From: Thalassolituus maritimus
GTDB taxonomy: Bacteria; Pseudomonadota; Gammaproteobacteria; Pseudomonadales; Oceanobacteraceae
Direction: 5' to 3'
NCBI RefSeq assembly: GCF_900156675.1
Contig: NZ_FTOH01000001.1
Coordinates: 248,001-312,000, forward strand
Length of the DNA stretch: 64,000 nucleotides
Part shown: positions 23,391-32,972 of the stretch, in pieces
Layout: each line of letters begins with the position of its first letter
Position numbering within the stretch: the first letter of the stretch is position 1
Notes under the pieces: model-generated
The model's database searches: none
Seen by the model: the letters and a program-made list of their open reading frames with translations, nothing else
What the model was told of the DNA's origin: nothing
Position numbers and translations under genes: made by a program

Positions 23391-23729
23391 GTGTCTGAAA
23401 CGCTCTTCAGAAGATTACTTATCGCCGCTGCTGTCTTCTTTTCGGTATTCTTTGCTGTTGTCGTGGTGCCCCCACTGATTGCAAATCCGGATATATGGGG
23501 TGCATTCGCAGCGGGCTTCGTGAATCCGTATTCCAGTGGGTACTCCACAGACGTTCTCGTGTGCTGGTTTGTCCTTGCCGTGTGGGTTGTTTATGAAGCT
23601 AAGGCGTATTCAATTCGCCATGGATGGGTTTGCCTTTTGGTTGGTATTGTTCCCGGTGTTGCGGTGGGTTTCGCTCTTTACCTATTGCTTCGGAGCAAGC
23701 AGCTTAAGAAAACGAGCAAAAATGCATAG
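23391..23729 (+). CDS. DUF2834-like small membrane protein
   Basis: A 112-residue protein with about three membrane helices (roughly 8-28, 50-66 and 78-98). The central NPYSSGYSTDVLVCW block resembles the DUF2834 family, which has no known function. It starts at a GTG with GAGAAGGA 5 bases upstream. It is separated by 135 bases from mutT, so it probably has its own promoter. The C-terminus is lysine-rich and cytoplasmic. Confidence 0.65.
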   Translation: MSETLFRRLLIAAAVFFSVFFAVVVVPPLIANPDIWGAFAAGFVNPYSSGYSTDVLVCWFVLAVWVVYEAKAYSIRHGWVCLLVGIVPGVAVGFALYLLLRSKQLKKTSKNA

Positions 23730-23748
23730 GTTCTAACCTGAGTCGCCC

Positions 23749-24153
23749 ATGGATATGATTATTGAATATAAAATCAATGCTCCGGTTACCACAGAGCAGT
23801 TTCTGAGGGTACTTGAAACGTCTACGCTCGGGGAGCGCCGCCCTGTTCACGATAGAGCCCGAATCGAAGGCATGATTACTAATAGTAATCTTGTGGTTAC
23901 GGCATGGGCAGGGGATGAGTTGGTCGGTATTGCCCGAAGTATGACGGATTTTTATTATGCCTGCTATTTGTCGGATCTTGCGGTGAGCAGAGACTATCAG
24001 GCGGTAGGAATCGGTAAGGAGCTTCAGGTGCTGACTAAAAAGCAGTTACAACCTGGCTGTAAGATTATATTGATTGCCGCTCCTTCAGCGAGTACTTACT
24101 ACGAGTATTTGGGTTATAAAAGTAATCCACGTTGCTGGGTGTTGGAGCCGTAG
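23749..24153 (+). CDS. GNAT family N-acetyltransferase
   Basis: A 134-residue acetyltransferase of the GCN5 superfamily; the substrate is unknown. Motif A is clear: SDLAVSRDYQAVGIGKEL (about 80-97), with the Q-x-x-G-x-G pyrophosphate loop for acetyl-CoA. Motif B is the YYEYLGYK segment near 122. It starts 19 bases after the DUF2834 gene and may be cotranscribed with it. A second ATG six bases on is an equally possible start. Confidence 0.8.
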   Translation: MDMIIEYKINAPVTTEQFLRVLETSTLGERRPVHDRARIEGMITNSNLVVTAWAGDELVGIARSMTDFYYACYLSDLAVSRDYQAVGIGKELQVLTKKQLQPGCKIILIAAPSASTYYEYLGYKSNPRCWVLEP

Positions 24154-24210
24154 TATTCTCAAATATCATGGCAGGCGTACCATCAGTAGCGACATACCGG
24201 GGAGCAAATT

Positions 24211-24627
24211 ATGAATAAGTCTGAATATCCTATTAAGGGATCTTGCCAATGTGGCAATGTTCAGTACGAGTTGCTTGAAGAGCCACTGTTTGTCGTGGCT
24301 TGCCACTGCAAAGAGTGTCAGAAGCTGTCTACCAGTGCTTTCAGTATTACGGCGATGGTCAATACTGCTAGCGTGAAGTTTACTGGTGAGATGAGCAGCT
24401 GGAGTCGCGTCGCCGATAGTGGTAACACGAGTGGTGCGAAGTTTTGTCCCACTTGTGGAAACCGTATTTATCATTTCGACCCGAAAGACCCAGGTCGACT
24501 CAAGCTAAAGCCGAGCAATCTTTCTGATACCAGCATTATCAATCCAACAATGCATGTTTGGGTGAGTGAAAAACAAGACTGGTATCAGATCCCCGCGGGT
24601 GTGAAAGTGTTTGGTAAGCAACCCTAA
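24211..24627 (+). CDS. GFA/CENP-V domain zinc protein
   Basis: A 138-residue protein of the GFA family (glutathione-dependent formaldehyde-activating enzyme-like). Zinc-binding cysteines are in place: CQC near residue 12, CHCKEC near 31-36 and CPTC near 88-91. Most members have no proven glutathione or formaldehyde activity, so the reaction is left open. GGGGAG precedes the ATG. A 7-base hairpin with a 4-base loop spans the stop codon but has no U-tract. Confidence 0.82.
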   Translation: MNKSEYPIKGSCQCGNVQYELLEEPLFVVACHCKECQKLSTSAFSITAMVNTASVKFTGEMSSWSRVADSGNTSGAKFCPTCGNRIYHFDPKDPGRLKLKPSNLSDTSIINPTMHVWVSEKQDWYQIPAGVKVFGKQP

Positions 24628-24742
24628 GGTTGTTCGTGCACTGGTGCTCATCTATAGCCTGACGAAACTATTTCCTTCTTAGCCTCTCCTATATTCGTTA
24701 ACCTATACAAAACTAGTACAAGTGACATCGGAGATAGGGTAG

Positions 24743-26359
24743 ATGAATACAGCGCAGGCGTTGATCAAGAGTCTTGAAGCAGAAGGTGTTAAATACGTTT
24801 TCGGTGTCCCGGGAGAGGAGAATCTGGCCGTTCTTGAGGCGATCCGCGAGTCGTCCCTTGAATACATCGTAACCAGACATGAGCAGGGCGCCGCATTTGC
24901 GGCAGCAACCATTGGGCGCCTGACCGGTAATCCTGCTGTTTGCCTCACGACACTTGGCCCGGGCGCAACCAATGCCGTGACAGGTGTTGCCTATGCCCAG
25001 CTGGGCGCGATGCCGTTTATCCTGCTTACCGGTCAGAAGCCCATCCGCCATAGTAAACAGGGCGCTTTTCAGATTATCGACGTGGTTGATCTGATGGGGC
25101 CGATCACTAAGTTTTCTAAGCAGCTCGTTGAAGGTTCCATGGCGGCGGCAACGATCAGAGAGGCCGTGAGGCTGGCGACGGAAGAGCGTCCTGGTGCTGT
25201 GATGCTGGAAGTGCCAGAAGACATTGCCAGCGAGAAAATTAAATACCGCCCCCTTCCAATTTCTAAACCACGACGCCCGGTGGCGGAAGAAAAAGCAATT
25301 GAGCATGTGGTGTCTTTGCTTGAGAAGGCGACCCGCCCTATCCTGATTGTCGGCGCAGGCAGTAATCGAAAACGTACTTCACGAATTCTTACTGAGCTGG
25401 TTCAGACCTACGATATCCCTTTTGTACCGACGCAGATGGGTAAGGGAGTTATTTCAGAATCCTTGCCACAATACGCCGGCACGGCAGCATTAAGTAGCGA
25501 TGATTACGTGCACAGCACCATCGAGAAAGCTGATCTGGTTATTAATATTGGCCACGATGTTGTAGAAAAACCGCCGTTTATTATGACGGGGGAGCGCCCG
25601 GTGGTTCACATTAACTTCGAATCGGCGGAAGTGAACGATATTTACTATCCGCAGTGTGAAGTCATTGGAGATATAGCCAATGCCATCTGGCAGATTACTC
25701 AGGCTTTAAAAACGAAAGATCTGAGTCACTGGGATACGCAATTCCATAAAGAAGCAATACAGAAACTCGATGATTGGTTCGAGAAGAGCGTAGCTTCCGC
25801 TGAAACCATCACGCCTCAGGTACTCGTTAATGCGACCCGCACGGGTATCGATAACGACGGCATCCTCACGCTGGATAATGGCATGTACAAGATCTGGTTC
25901 GCCCGTCACTACGAAACCTACATGGAAAACACTCTGCTGCTTGATAACGCGCTAGCGACTATGGGCGCTGGGTTACCATCTGCGATCGGTGCGAAAACAA
26001 TTTACCCGGATAAGCAGGTCGTCACTGTGGTTGGCGATGGCGGATTTATGATGAACTCGCAGGAACTCGAGACTGCGGTGCGCATGAACCTTGATTTGGT
26101 TGTGGTTATTCTTAATGACGAGTCTTTGCAGATGATTCGCTGGAAACAGGGTAATGAGGGGCTGCAGGATTACGGACTCGAATTTAATAACCCGGATTTT
26201 ATAAAGTACGCTGAAAGTTATGGAGCCAAAGGTCACCGAGTAGCTACGGTGATGGAGTACAAAGAGACCCTGGATCTGGCGCTGAAGAAAGGCGGTGTAC
26301 ACGTGCTGGATGTGGCGATCGACTACAGCAAGAATTCGGATGATCTGATCATAAGCTGA
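24743..26359 (+). CDS. Acetolactate synthase, catabolic (AlsS-like)
   Basis: Thiamine-diphosphate enzyme condensing two pyruvates to acetolactate. It has 538 residues with the three domains of the family. The catalytic glutamate is E47 (RHEQGAAF), the GPGATN block lies at about 74, and the thiamine-binding GDG motif at 431-433. The C-terminal VAIDYSKN resembles the VPVDYSDN of Bacillus AlsS. No regulatory small subunit (ilvN/ilvH) is adjacent, which favours a stand-alone catabolic enzyme, but other thiamine-diphosphate decarboxylases of this superfamily cannot be excluded. No acetolactate decarboxylase is nearby. Confidence 0.78.
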   Translation: MNTAQALIKSLEAEGVKYVFGVPGEENLAVLEAIRESSLEYIVTRHEQGAAFAAATIGRLTGNPAVCLTTLGPGATNAVTGVAYAQLGAMPFILLTGQKPIRHSKQGAFQIIDVVDLMGPITKFSKQLVEGSMAAATIREAVRLATEERPGAVMLEVPEDIASEKIKYRPLPISKPRRPVAEEKAIEHVVSLLEKATRPILIVGAGSNRKRTSRILTELVQTYDIPFVPTQMGKGVISESLPQYAGTAALSSDDYVHSTIEKADLVINIGHDVVEKPPFIMTGERPVVHINFESAEVNDIYYPQCEVIGDIANAIWQITQALKTKDLSHWDTQFHKEAIQKLDDWFEKSVASAETITPQVLVNATRTGIDNDGILTLDNGMYKIWFARHYETYMENTLLLDNALATMGAGLPSAIGAKTIYPDKQVVTVVGDGGFMMNSQELETAVRMNLDLVVVILNDESLQMIRWKQGNEGLQDYGLEFNNPDFIKYAESYGAKGHRVATVMEYKETLDLALKKGGVHVLDVAIDYSKNSDDLIIS

Positions 26360-26492
26360 TCTTCTTTTTCTTTTTTACCTTTGGCGTTGTCGTTCTGTCA
26401 GGTTCACTCAAAGCATGGAAGCCTGGGCCTCGTCTTGATTCGAGCCAGATGAAATACTCAGCTGGTTTATGATGTTAGATCAGGTGTTATCA

Positions 26493-26527
26493 GGAGAGGC
26501 GGCTACAGGATGCCGTCTCCTTCTTTT
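26493..26527 (+). terminator. Possible terminator before the acyltransferase
   Basis: GGAGA and, after a 2-base bulge, CGGC pair with GCCG and TCTCC around an 8-base loop, followed by TTCTTTT. It lies 134 bases after the acetolactate synthase stop. A second, weaker candidate directly follows that stop: GATCA (26347-26351) and TGATC (26357-26361) before a long pyrimidine run. The remainder of the 26360-26641 gap shows nothing else clear. Confidence 0.45.
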
Positions 26528-26641
26528 CTGAATGTTTCCTAAGAGTTGGTATTCATTACAAGCACTTCGACCCTTACAGTGTTTATATGACATTTGCGTT
26601 ACAATCGCTCCCGCGTCATAGACACGAATAAGGTTTTAGAT

Positions 26642-28636
26642 TTGCAATATCGTCCAGAGATAGATGGCTTAAGAGCCGTCGCTGTCTTACCCGTCGTACT
26701 TTTTCATGCTGGTTTTCAATGGTTCCAGGGCGGTTACATCGGGGTTGATGTGTTTTTTGTCATCAGTGGTTATCTCATTACCACGCTTCTTATCGAAGAT
26801 CTGAAAGCTGGACGTTTCAGTATTGCAGATTTCTATGAGCGGCGGGCTAAACGGATACTTCCCGCGCTGTTTTTTGTCGCTTTGACATGCATACCCTTTG
26901 CTTTGTTATGGATGGTCCCTGAAGAGCTTATCGGTTTTGGCAAGAGCTTAGTCGCTGTTGGTACTTTCTCCTCGAACGTATTTTTCTGGCAGGAGAATGA
27001 TTACTTCTCTCCTGTTTCTGAGGCGATGCCTTTATTGCATACGTGGAGTCTTGCGGTGGAAGAACAATACTATCTGTTGTTTCCGCTGATTCTTGCTGCG
27101 TTCTGGAAGTTTGGCGCTCGACGTTTGTTCTGGGGCATTCTGGTTGCGTCTCTGGTGAGTCTGGCGATGAGTGAGTGGAGCTTGATACATGCGCCCGAAG
27201 CCAATTTCTATCTACCTCATACTCGCGCATGGGAGCTTTTTACCGGTTCATTACTCGCTTTATATATCCACCAGAATGGCGCACAGAGAAGTAACCTGCT
27301 TTCTGTCCTGGGACTGATTGCTGTCCTTGTATCCGTGTTTATCTATGATGGAGAAACACCCTTCCCGGGGATGTATGCCTTACTTCCTGTGGTCGGCACT
27401 GCCTTGATTATTCTATATGCCGCTTCCGGTACTTGGGTCGCCCGGTTGCTCAGTCTTCGCGGTTTCGTCTTCTTAGGCTTGATTAGTTATTCACTCTATC
27501 TTTGGCACCAGCCGCTGTTTGCTTTTGCAAGAATTCGGTCACTACATGAGCCGCATGAGGAAATCATGCTGGCACTTGTAGTTGCTTCACTGGCTCTTGC
27601 TACCCTCACCTGGAAGTACGTAGAAACACCGTTCAGGAAGAACCTGAAAATCAGCCGCAGTCGAAAAGCTATTTTTGCTTTCTCTGCTACAGGTTTAATC
27701 AGCATAGTGATCGTGGGAGGAGCCATTGACCATCAACGCGGCTTTCCAGAAAGAAGTGGCCTGGACGTCGTTGAGGCATTGAAAGAAATTCCTAATGTTC
27801 GAGAGAGTTATTGTCACAAGAAAGGGCGCCGGTCAGTTGAAGAGATGGCGACGGGTGAATTTTGCCTTGTCGGTGAGGGAGAGCTCAGATACGCCATTAT
27901 TGGCGATTCTCATGCAGGTGCTATTTTCGATTACGCGGATGATTATCTGACCGAAGCCGGTGTGTCCGCCATTGCTGTAAGTGGCGGCTACTGTGCTCCG
28001 TTGTTAAATGGCTTTGAGGCAGAGGAAGGCTGTGCGGACATCATGTCGTCCGCGTTTGAGTCGATTCTTGAAAATCCAGACGTTGATACGGTTATTATGC
28101 TGGCAGAATGGGCGATTTATACCGAGGGTTTCAGGGATAACGATACACCCCGCAAAGTAAGAGATAACGAAGGCCGCGCATCCCTAGTTTCTGATAATGC
28201 GACTGTCCTTGAACGCTCAATGGAGGAAACCATGGCTAGTATTGAGTCGGCCGGTAAGAATATCATCCTCGTTTTCCCTGTTCCTGAGTTTGAGCAACGC
28301 GCAAACGACTTTGTCGAGAAAGCCATGTTTCTCGGCTATGCCGAAAGTATCGATCAGGCGGTCTCATTGCTGCCTGCGCTTGATCAAGCAGAATATCGCC
28401 TTCGGAATCACAGAGTGTTACCGCTGCTTGAGCAATATGAAAATAAGGTCACACTCCTACCTGTGCAGCATCTGTTTTGCGAGGCTGGATCTTGCAGGCA
28501 GTATGACGAAAATAAGAGATTGCTTTTTTCGGACTCAAACCACGTAAACTATTACGGGGCAGAGCGGGTAGTGAATGAGATCTTCGGTGAAGTTATTGAT
28601 ACTCGAAGTGAACGCTCGAGATTCTCTACTCTGTAA
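26642..28636 (+). CDS. OafA-type acyltransferase with SGNH domain
   Basis: Membrane O-acyltransferase that probably acetylates an envelope polysaccharide such as O-antigen. The acyltransferase-3 domain (about residues 1-350, ten membrane helices) starts with YRPEIDGLRAVAV and has the catalytic-type H22 in FHAGF. A periplasmic SGNH esterase-like domain follows, with GDSH and the terminal DSNH. No ATG is available: I prefer the TTG at 26642 (AAGG upstream) to the TTG at 26594, which has no ribosome site. It is a single gene, not in a polysaccharide cluster. Its last 11 bases overlap the end of the convergent DUF6164 gene. Confidence 0.85.
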   Translation: MQYRPEIDGLRAVAVLPVVLFHAGFQWFQGGYIGVDVFFVISGYLITTLLIEDLKAGRFSIADFYERRAKRILPALFFVALTCIPFALLWMVPEELIGFGKSLVAVGTFSSNVFFWQENDYFSPVSEAMPLLHTWSLAVEEQYYLLFPLILAAFWKFGARRLFWGILVASLVSLAMSEWSLIHAPEANFYLPHTRAWELFTGSLLALYIHQNGAQRSNLLSVLGLIAVLVSVFIYDGETPFPGMYALLPVVGTALIILYAASGTWVARLLSLRGFVFLGLISYSLYLWHQPLFAFARIRSLHEPHEEIMLALVVASLALATLTWKYVETPFRKNLKISRSRKAIFAFSATGLISIVIVGGAIDHQRGFPERSGLDVVEALKEIPNVRESYCHKKGRRSVEEMATGEFCLVGEGELRYAIIGDSHAGAIFDYADDYLTEAGVSAIAVSGGYCAPLLNGFEAEEGCADIMSSAFESILENPDVDTVIMLAEWAIYTEGFRDNDTPRKVRDNEGRASLVSDNATVLERSMEETMASIESAGKNIILVFPVPEFEQRANDFVEKAMFLGYAESIDQAVSLLPALDQAEYRLRNHRVLPLLEQYENKVTLLPVQHLFCEAGSCRQYDENKRLLFSDSNHVNYYGAERVVNEIFGEVIDTRSERSRFSTL

Positions 28637-28970
28637 ACGCCCCAAGAAATGGCAGCACAGATAAACCTATGATCGCCGCAATGGCGATCAGGGTTAAGAT
28701 AAAACTGGTCGGGCGCTCATAGAAGCGCTGACCCATGGTTGGTATCGGATGCTGCCGTACTTCTTCCAGCCAGTCTTCCTGAATTTTATCGAGAAGAGCG
28801 CGGGCGTCGGTGTAGTCGTCTTTGTTTTTTAACCAGATGGCTGCAAGTGAAATACCCCAGCGGCCTTGATTGGTTTCGTAGTAATCAACGTTGGCTTCAT
28901 CAAGACGCTCGCGAACAAAGTTTGCTTCTTCTTCTGTAACGCCGTTGAGTTTAAAGAGCAGTTTCGCCAC
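28626..28970 (-). CDS. DUF6164 family protein
   Basis: A 114-residue protein of unknown function. It has a soluble ferredoxin-like N-terminal part (AKLLFKLNGVTEEEAN, then YYETNQGRWGIS) and one C-terminal membrane helix (about 87-110). I use the GTG at 28970, preceded by AGGAAAGG, rather than the upstream start at 29003 inside lnt. It overlaps lnt by 20 bases, so it is the last gene of the miaB-lnt operon, and it overlaps the convergent acyltransferase by 11 bases. Confidence 0.7.
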   Translation of the reverse strand: MAKLLFKLNGVTEEEANFVRERLDEANVDYYETNQGRWGISLAAIWLKNKDDYTDARALLDKIQEDWLEEVRQHPIPTMGQRFYERPTSFILTLIAIAAIIGLSVLPFLGAFTE

Positions 28971-30468
28971 GACCTTTCCTTTGAATAAGGGTTGCAAGTG
29001 CAATCAGGGTGAATGCGAAACACAGCAGTGGCAATACACCGATTTTCATATACAGGGTTTCGCCCGTGCGACGCTCTGCAATCGAGCTGAAACTGGTGCG
29101 CTCACTGACCGGGATACGGTCTGTGATTTCACCTTTGTGATTCACCAGCGCTGAAATACCTGTGTTAGTCGAGCGCAGAATCCAGCGTCCGGTTTCAAGT
29201 GCACGCATCTGTGCCAGCGCCATATGTTGCTTAGGTCCGAGTGAATCCCCAAACCAGGCATCGTTGCTGATGGTTACCAGCAGGTCGGCATTTTTTGCAG
29301 TTTCCAGCACCAGATCCGGGTAAGCAATTTCGTAGCAGATATAGGGAGCGACTAAGGCGAGTTCGGTTGAGTCACCTTGATGCACGGTGACTTTCAGCAG
29401 GTCCTGATCGATTTCACCGGCGCGGAAGCTGGACATAGGCAGATCAAAAAACGGAATCAGGCCGCGGATCGCACTTTCAAGCGGAATATATTCGCCAAAA
29501 GGCACCAGTCGTTGCTTGTGGTAAACGCCTTCGCCGTCACCAAAAGCGATGATGCTGTTGTGGTATTCGCCTTCTAACTCGGTACCGCGTGGCCAGCGAA
29601 ACGGAATACCAGTAATGACAGTGCTGTTATTTTCCTGCAGCTCTTCGGCAAATAATTCCATGTAAGGCTGATAGCGTTGATAGAGCAGAGTGATCGCAGT
29701 CTCCGGCCACAGGATCAGATCATTACCCAGCAGTGGTCGGGTATCTGCCTGATAGCGATCGATGGTCGGGAAGATTTCTTCGTTCAGCCATTTGCGGTTC
29801 TGTTCCACATTCCCCTGAACGACACCTACGGACATAGTGCCGGTCGCGTGGGTCCAGTTAATCTGCTTCAGTGCATCGCCCGCTGGCCACAGTAAAAGGG
29901 GCATTAAATACACCCAGTTGCGGGTCTGTACGACAATGACCAGTGAGGCCGCTGTCAGAGCCAGAATAAACGAAATAACGTATGCACCTGACACTGGCGC
30001 CCAGCCGGACAGCCAGGTAAAGAGGTGAGCGTCGCCGGCATACAACCAGGGGAAGCCGGTTAAGAACCAGCTTCGACACCATTCCTGTAATAGCCAGTAG
30101 CTCGCGAAACTGAAAGCCGCCAACGAGTGCCCACTGAGTTTCTGACGTAACAGAAACCAGAACCCGGGGATGAGTGCGAGAAAGCCTGCAAAGAGCGCTA
30201 CAGCGGGTACAGCTAACCAGGCGGGTGTGCCACCGTGGTCATGCATGCTGACGTAAATCCACGAGACACCTAAGCCGAACTGTCCAAGGCCGAATAACCA
30301 GGCACGCTTAAAGGCTGTTTTGCCCGTGTTGCTTTTCTGCAGCGCGTAAAACAGAGTACCAAGGCTGATAAGGCCCAAAGGCCAGAGAAAATAAGGGGCG
30401 AGGGCAAACGGAAAGAGCGCGCCTCCCACTAGGGCGATCCATGATGGCAGGGCGGCGCGTGTGAACAT
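28951..30468 (-). CDS. lnt: Apolipoprotein N-acyltransferase Lnt
   Basis: Inner-membrane enzyme that adds the third acyl chain to outer-membrane lipoproteins. It has 505 residues: six to eight membrane helices (1-200) and a periplasmic nitrilase domain. The catalytic triad is visible in order: E in LWPETAI, K in KQRLVPFGEY and C in YICYEIAYPD. It starts 8 bases after the corC stop. The window encodes several lipoproteins that would be its substrates. Confidence 0.96.
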   Translation of the reverse strand: MFTRAALPSWIALVGGALFPFALAPYFLWPLGLISLGTLFYALQKSNTGKTAFKRAWLFGLGQFGLGVSWIYVSMHDHGGTPAWLAVPAVALFAGFLALIPGFWFLLRQKLSGHSLAAFSFASYWLLQEWCRSWFLTGFPWLYAGDAHLFTWLSGWAPVSGAYVISFILALTAASLVIVVQTRNWVYLMPLLLWPAGDALKQINWTHATGTMSVGVVQGNVEQNRKWLNEEIFPTIDRYQADTRPLLGNDLILWPETAITLLYQRYQPYMELFAEELQENNSTVITGIPFRWPRGTELEGEYHNSIIAFGDGEGVYHKQRLVPFGEYIPLESAIRGLIPFFDLPMSSFRAGEIDQDLLKVTVHQGDSTELALVAPYICYEIAYPDLVLETAKNADLLVTISNDAWFGDSLGPKQHMALAQMRALETGRWILRSTNTGISALVNHKGEITDRIPVSERTSFSSIAERRTGETLYMKIGVLPLLCFAFTLIALATLIQRKGRGETAL

Positions 30469-30476
30469 AATTGGGC

Positions 30477-31313
30477 TCAGTCGTCGGTATGAACTTCAAG
30501 CAGGTTAATCTGACGGCTGGTGCCGTTGATAACACGGAATTTCATACCATCAATGCGGATGCTTTCATTACATTCAGGCACCCGGCCGAAATGATGTGTG
30601 ACGATGCCGCCAATAGTATCGAAGTCAGCGTTAGGGAGCTTCGCATCCAGCGCTTCGTTGAAGTCGCTCAGTGGCGTCAGGGCTTTCACGGTGTAAACGC
30701 CCGGATCGACTTCTTTGATGTTGTTTTCTTCGTCGTCGAAGTCGTGCTCGTCTTCGATGTCGCCAACGATCTGCTCCAGAACGTCTTCGATGGTTACCAG
30801 GCCGGCTACGCCGCCGAATTCGTCGACCACAATGGCCATGTGGTTACGGTTCGAGCGGAATTCGCGCAGCAGCACGTTCAGACGTTTGCTCTCAGGAACA
30901 AAGATGGCAGGGCGCAGAATATCGCGCACGCGGAAATCATCGGCATTATCTTTAACCACCAACGGCAGCAGGTCTTTGGCGAGCAGAATACCGCTAACTT
31001 CGTTCGGGTTTTCGCTGATGACAGGAAAGCGCGAGTGCGCTGAATCGATAATACGTGGCAGGTACTCTTTCAGGCTTTCGTTTTCCTGAATGGAGGTCAT
31101 CTGCGAGCGAGGAATCATGATGTCGCGAACCTGCATGTCTGAGACTTGCAGCGCGCCTTCAATAATAGTGAGCGTTTCGGTGTCGACGATGCTGCGGTCA
31201 GCCGCTTCTCGTACGATGTCTTTCAGGTCCTGACGGGTGCGTGGTTCGTCCGTAAACAGGTCGCTTATTTTTTCCAGCCAACTTCGGGGTTGGCCCGATC
31301 GGTCTTCGCTCAT
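30477..31313 (-). CDS. ybeX: CorC/YbeX-type CBS-domain protein
   Basis: Soluble 278-residue protein with two CBS domains (about 65-190) and a C-terminal CorC_HlyC domain. In E. coli YbeX is linked to magnesium and cobalt homeostasis and to ribosome maturation. Unlike full-length CorB/C channels it lacks the membrane DUF21 part. It lies between ybeY and lnt in the usual order. A 6-base inverted repeat (CTCCGG/CCGGAG) sits in the 62-base gap from ybeY. Confidence 0.92.
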   Translation of the reverse strand: MSEDRSGQPRSWLEKISDLFTDEPRTRQDLKDIVREAADRSIVDTETLTIIEGALQVSDMQVRDIMIPRSQMTSIQENESLKEYLPRIIDSAHSRFPVISENPNEVSGILLAKDLLPLVVKDNADDFRVRDILRPAIFVPESKRLNVLLREFRSNRNHMAIVVDEFGGVAGLVTIEDVLEQIVGDIEDEHDFDDEENNIKEVDPGVYTVKALTPLSDFNEALDAKLPNADFDTIGGIVTHHFGRVPECNESIRIDGMKFRVINGTSRQINLLEVHTDD

Positions 31314-31375
31314 GATGCCTCTTTTCTCCGGATGGGATACGTCAGCCCGGAGGTAATTTCCTATGTGTAAACTGC

Positions 31376-31852
31376 TTACTCAGTATCCGCAGCGTATGGG
31401 TCGGGATAGCCGAGCGAAGCCAGCAGGTCGCGCTCCAGCGCTTCCATTTCTTCGGCTTCGTCGTCCTTTATATGGTCGTACCCCAGTAAATGCAAGCAAC
31501 CATGGATTACCATATGTGCCCAGTGGGCCTCGGTAGTCTTTGCCTGCTCCCGCGCTTCCTGTTCAACCACACCGACACAGATGACGAGATCACCCAGTAA
31601 CTCAAGCGGTATGCCCGGAGGCATTTCAAAAGGAAACGACAGCACGTTGGTGGGTTTGTCTTTGCCGCGATACTCACTGTTCAGAGCCTGACTTTCTTCT
31701 TCGTCGGTCAGGCGAATGGTCAGCTCGGGTTCCTCAAAATCAGTACGGCCTTTAAGCGCAGTGCTTGCCCATAGGGTGAGCTGCTCTTCGGTCGGCAAGG
31801 TATTGAGGTGCTCGATACTTTCAGCAAGCTGAACATCTAACAGTAGGTTCAT
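31376..31852 (-). CDS. ybeY: Endoribonuclease YbeY
   Basis: Zinc-dependent single-strand endoribonuclease for 16S rRNA 3'-end processing and ribosome quality control. It has 158 residues. The metal motif [11 protein letters not shown] supplies H117, H121 and H127. It overlaps the upstream ybeZ (PhoH-like) by 4 bases. The two proteins are known partners. Confidence 0.95.
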   Translation of the reverse strand: MNLLLDVQLAESIEHLNTLPTEEQLTLWASTALKGRTDFEEPELTIRLTDEEESQALNSEYRGKDKPTNVLSFPFEMPPGIPLELLGDLVICVGVVEQEAREQAKTTEAHWAHMVIHGCLHLLGYDHIKDDEAEEMEALERDLLASLGYPDPYAADTE

Positions 31853-32949
31853 TCGCCGTGATCTTCGTTGGGATTACTTGCCTGAGCAGCGAGTGCATCG
31901 GCCTTGGCCTGCGCTTTTTCAGCAGCGCGGCGCGCGTCTTCTTTCTCGTCGTGTTTGTCGTACGCATCAACGATCCGCTGAACCAGTGGGTGGCGTACTA
32001 CGTCACGGTTATTAAAGCGGGTGATGCCGATGCCTTCGACGCCGTCGAGCACTTCCAGACCGTGTTTCAGGCCCGAATACACACCTCGCGGCAGGTCGAC
32101 CTGGGTAATGTCGCCGGTAATCACGGCCTTAGAGCCAAAGCCAACCCGGGTGAGGAACATTTTCATCTGTTCTTTCGTGGTGTTCTGGCTTTCATCGAGA
32201 ATCACAAACGAATGGCTCAGAGTCCGACCACGCATGTAAGCCAGTGGGGCGATCTCAATCTGATTGCGTTCAATCATCTTGGTCACGGCTTCAAAACCCA
32301 GCATTTCGTACAGAGCGTCGTATAACGGGCGCAGGTACGGATCAATTTTCTGAGCCAGGTCACCGGGCAGGAAGCCGAGCTTTTCACCGGCCTCAACCGC
32401 AGGGCGCACCAGCAGAATACGTTTCACATCATCACGCATCAGGGCTTCAACGGCGGTGGCAACGGCAAGGAAGGTTTTACCCGTACCGGCTGGGCCGATG
32501 CCGAAGTTGATGTCGTATTTACGTACCTGATCCAGATATTCAAGCTGGTTCTCGCCTCTGGGCTTAATAACCGCCAGCGGAGTCTTGATGATGCCTTTGT
32601 CGGCGTCGTAGGTGCGCTTGCCGCGTTGCGATGGGCGAGCACTGTCTTCCTGTAGAAACAGGTGAATCAGGTCTGGGCTGATTTCAGTGCCTTTGCCGGT
32701 TTCTTTGTAGAGGCGTTGCAGTAAGTCGGCGGCACGCTTGGCCGGGCCGACTTTGCCCTCGATCTGAAAGCGGCTGCCGCGATTAAAAATGTCCAGCTCG
32801 TAATGATCAGCAATCTGCTTGATATGTCCGTCCAGATTGCCGCACAGGTTGGCGAGACGACTGGCGTCATCCGGCTCCAGAGTAAAACTCACGGCATGCT
32901 GTTTAGCGGTCGGTTCAGGGCTTGTGCTGCTTTGCTGCTCGTCGGACAA
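31849..32949 (-). CDS. ybeZ: PhoH-like ATPase YbeZ
   Basis: Cytoplasmic P-loop ATPase of the PhoH family and partner of YbeY in RNA metabolism. It has 366 residues: an N-terminal KH-like region (about 20-90), Walker A GPAGTGKT at 152-159 and Walker B in the FVILDESQN segment. The C-terminus is a charged alanine-rich tail. It starts 23 bases after the miaB stop. Confidence 0.95.
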   Translation of the reverse strand: MSDEQQSSTSPEPTAKQHAVSFTLEPDDASRLANLCGNLDGHIKQIADHYELDIFNRGSRFQIEGKVGPAKRAADLLQRLYKETGKGTEISPDLIHLFLQEDSARPSQRGKRTYDADKGIIKTPLAVIKPRGENQLEYLDQVRKYDINFGIGPAGTGKTFLAVATAVEALMRDDVKRILLVRPAVEAGEKLGFLPGDLAQKIDPYLRPLYDALYEMLGFEAVTKMIERNQIEIAPLAYMRGRTLSHSFVILDESQNTTKEQMKMFLTRVGFGSKAVITGDITQVDLPRGVYSGLKHGLEVLDGVEGIGITRFNNRDVVRHPLVQRIVDAYDKHDEKEDARRAAEKAQAKADALAAQASNPNEDHGE

Positions 32950-32972
32950 ATTGACCTCGATATGATGGTTGA

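Noticed and set aside
30471-31043. 190-codon plus-strand reading frame
   Set aside because: Antisense to the CorC-type CBS protein, which is complete and in its conserved operon.
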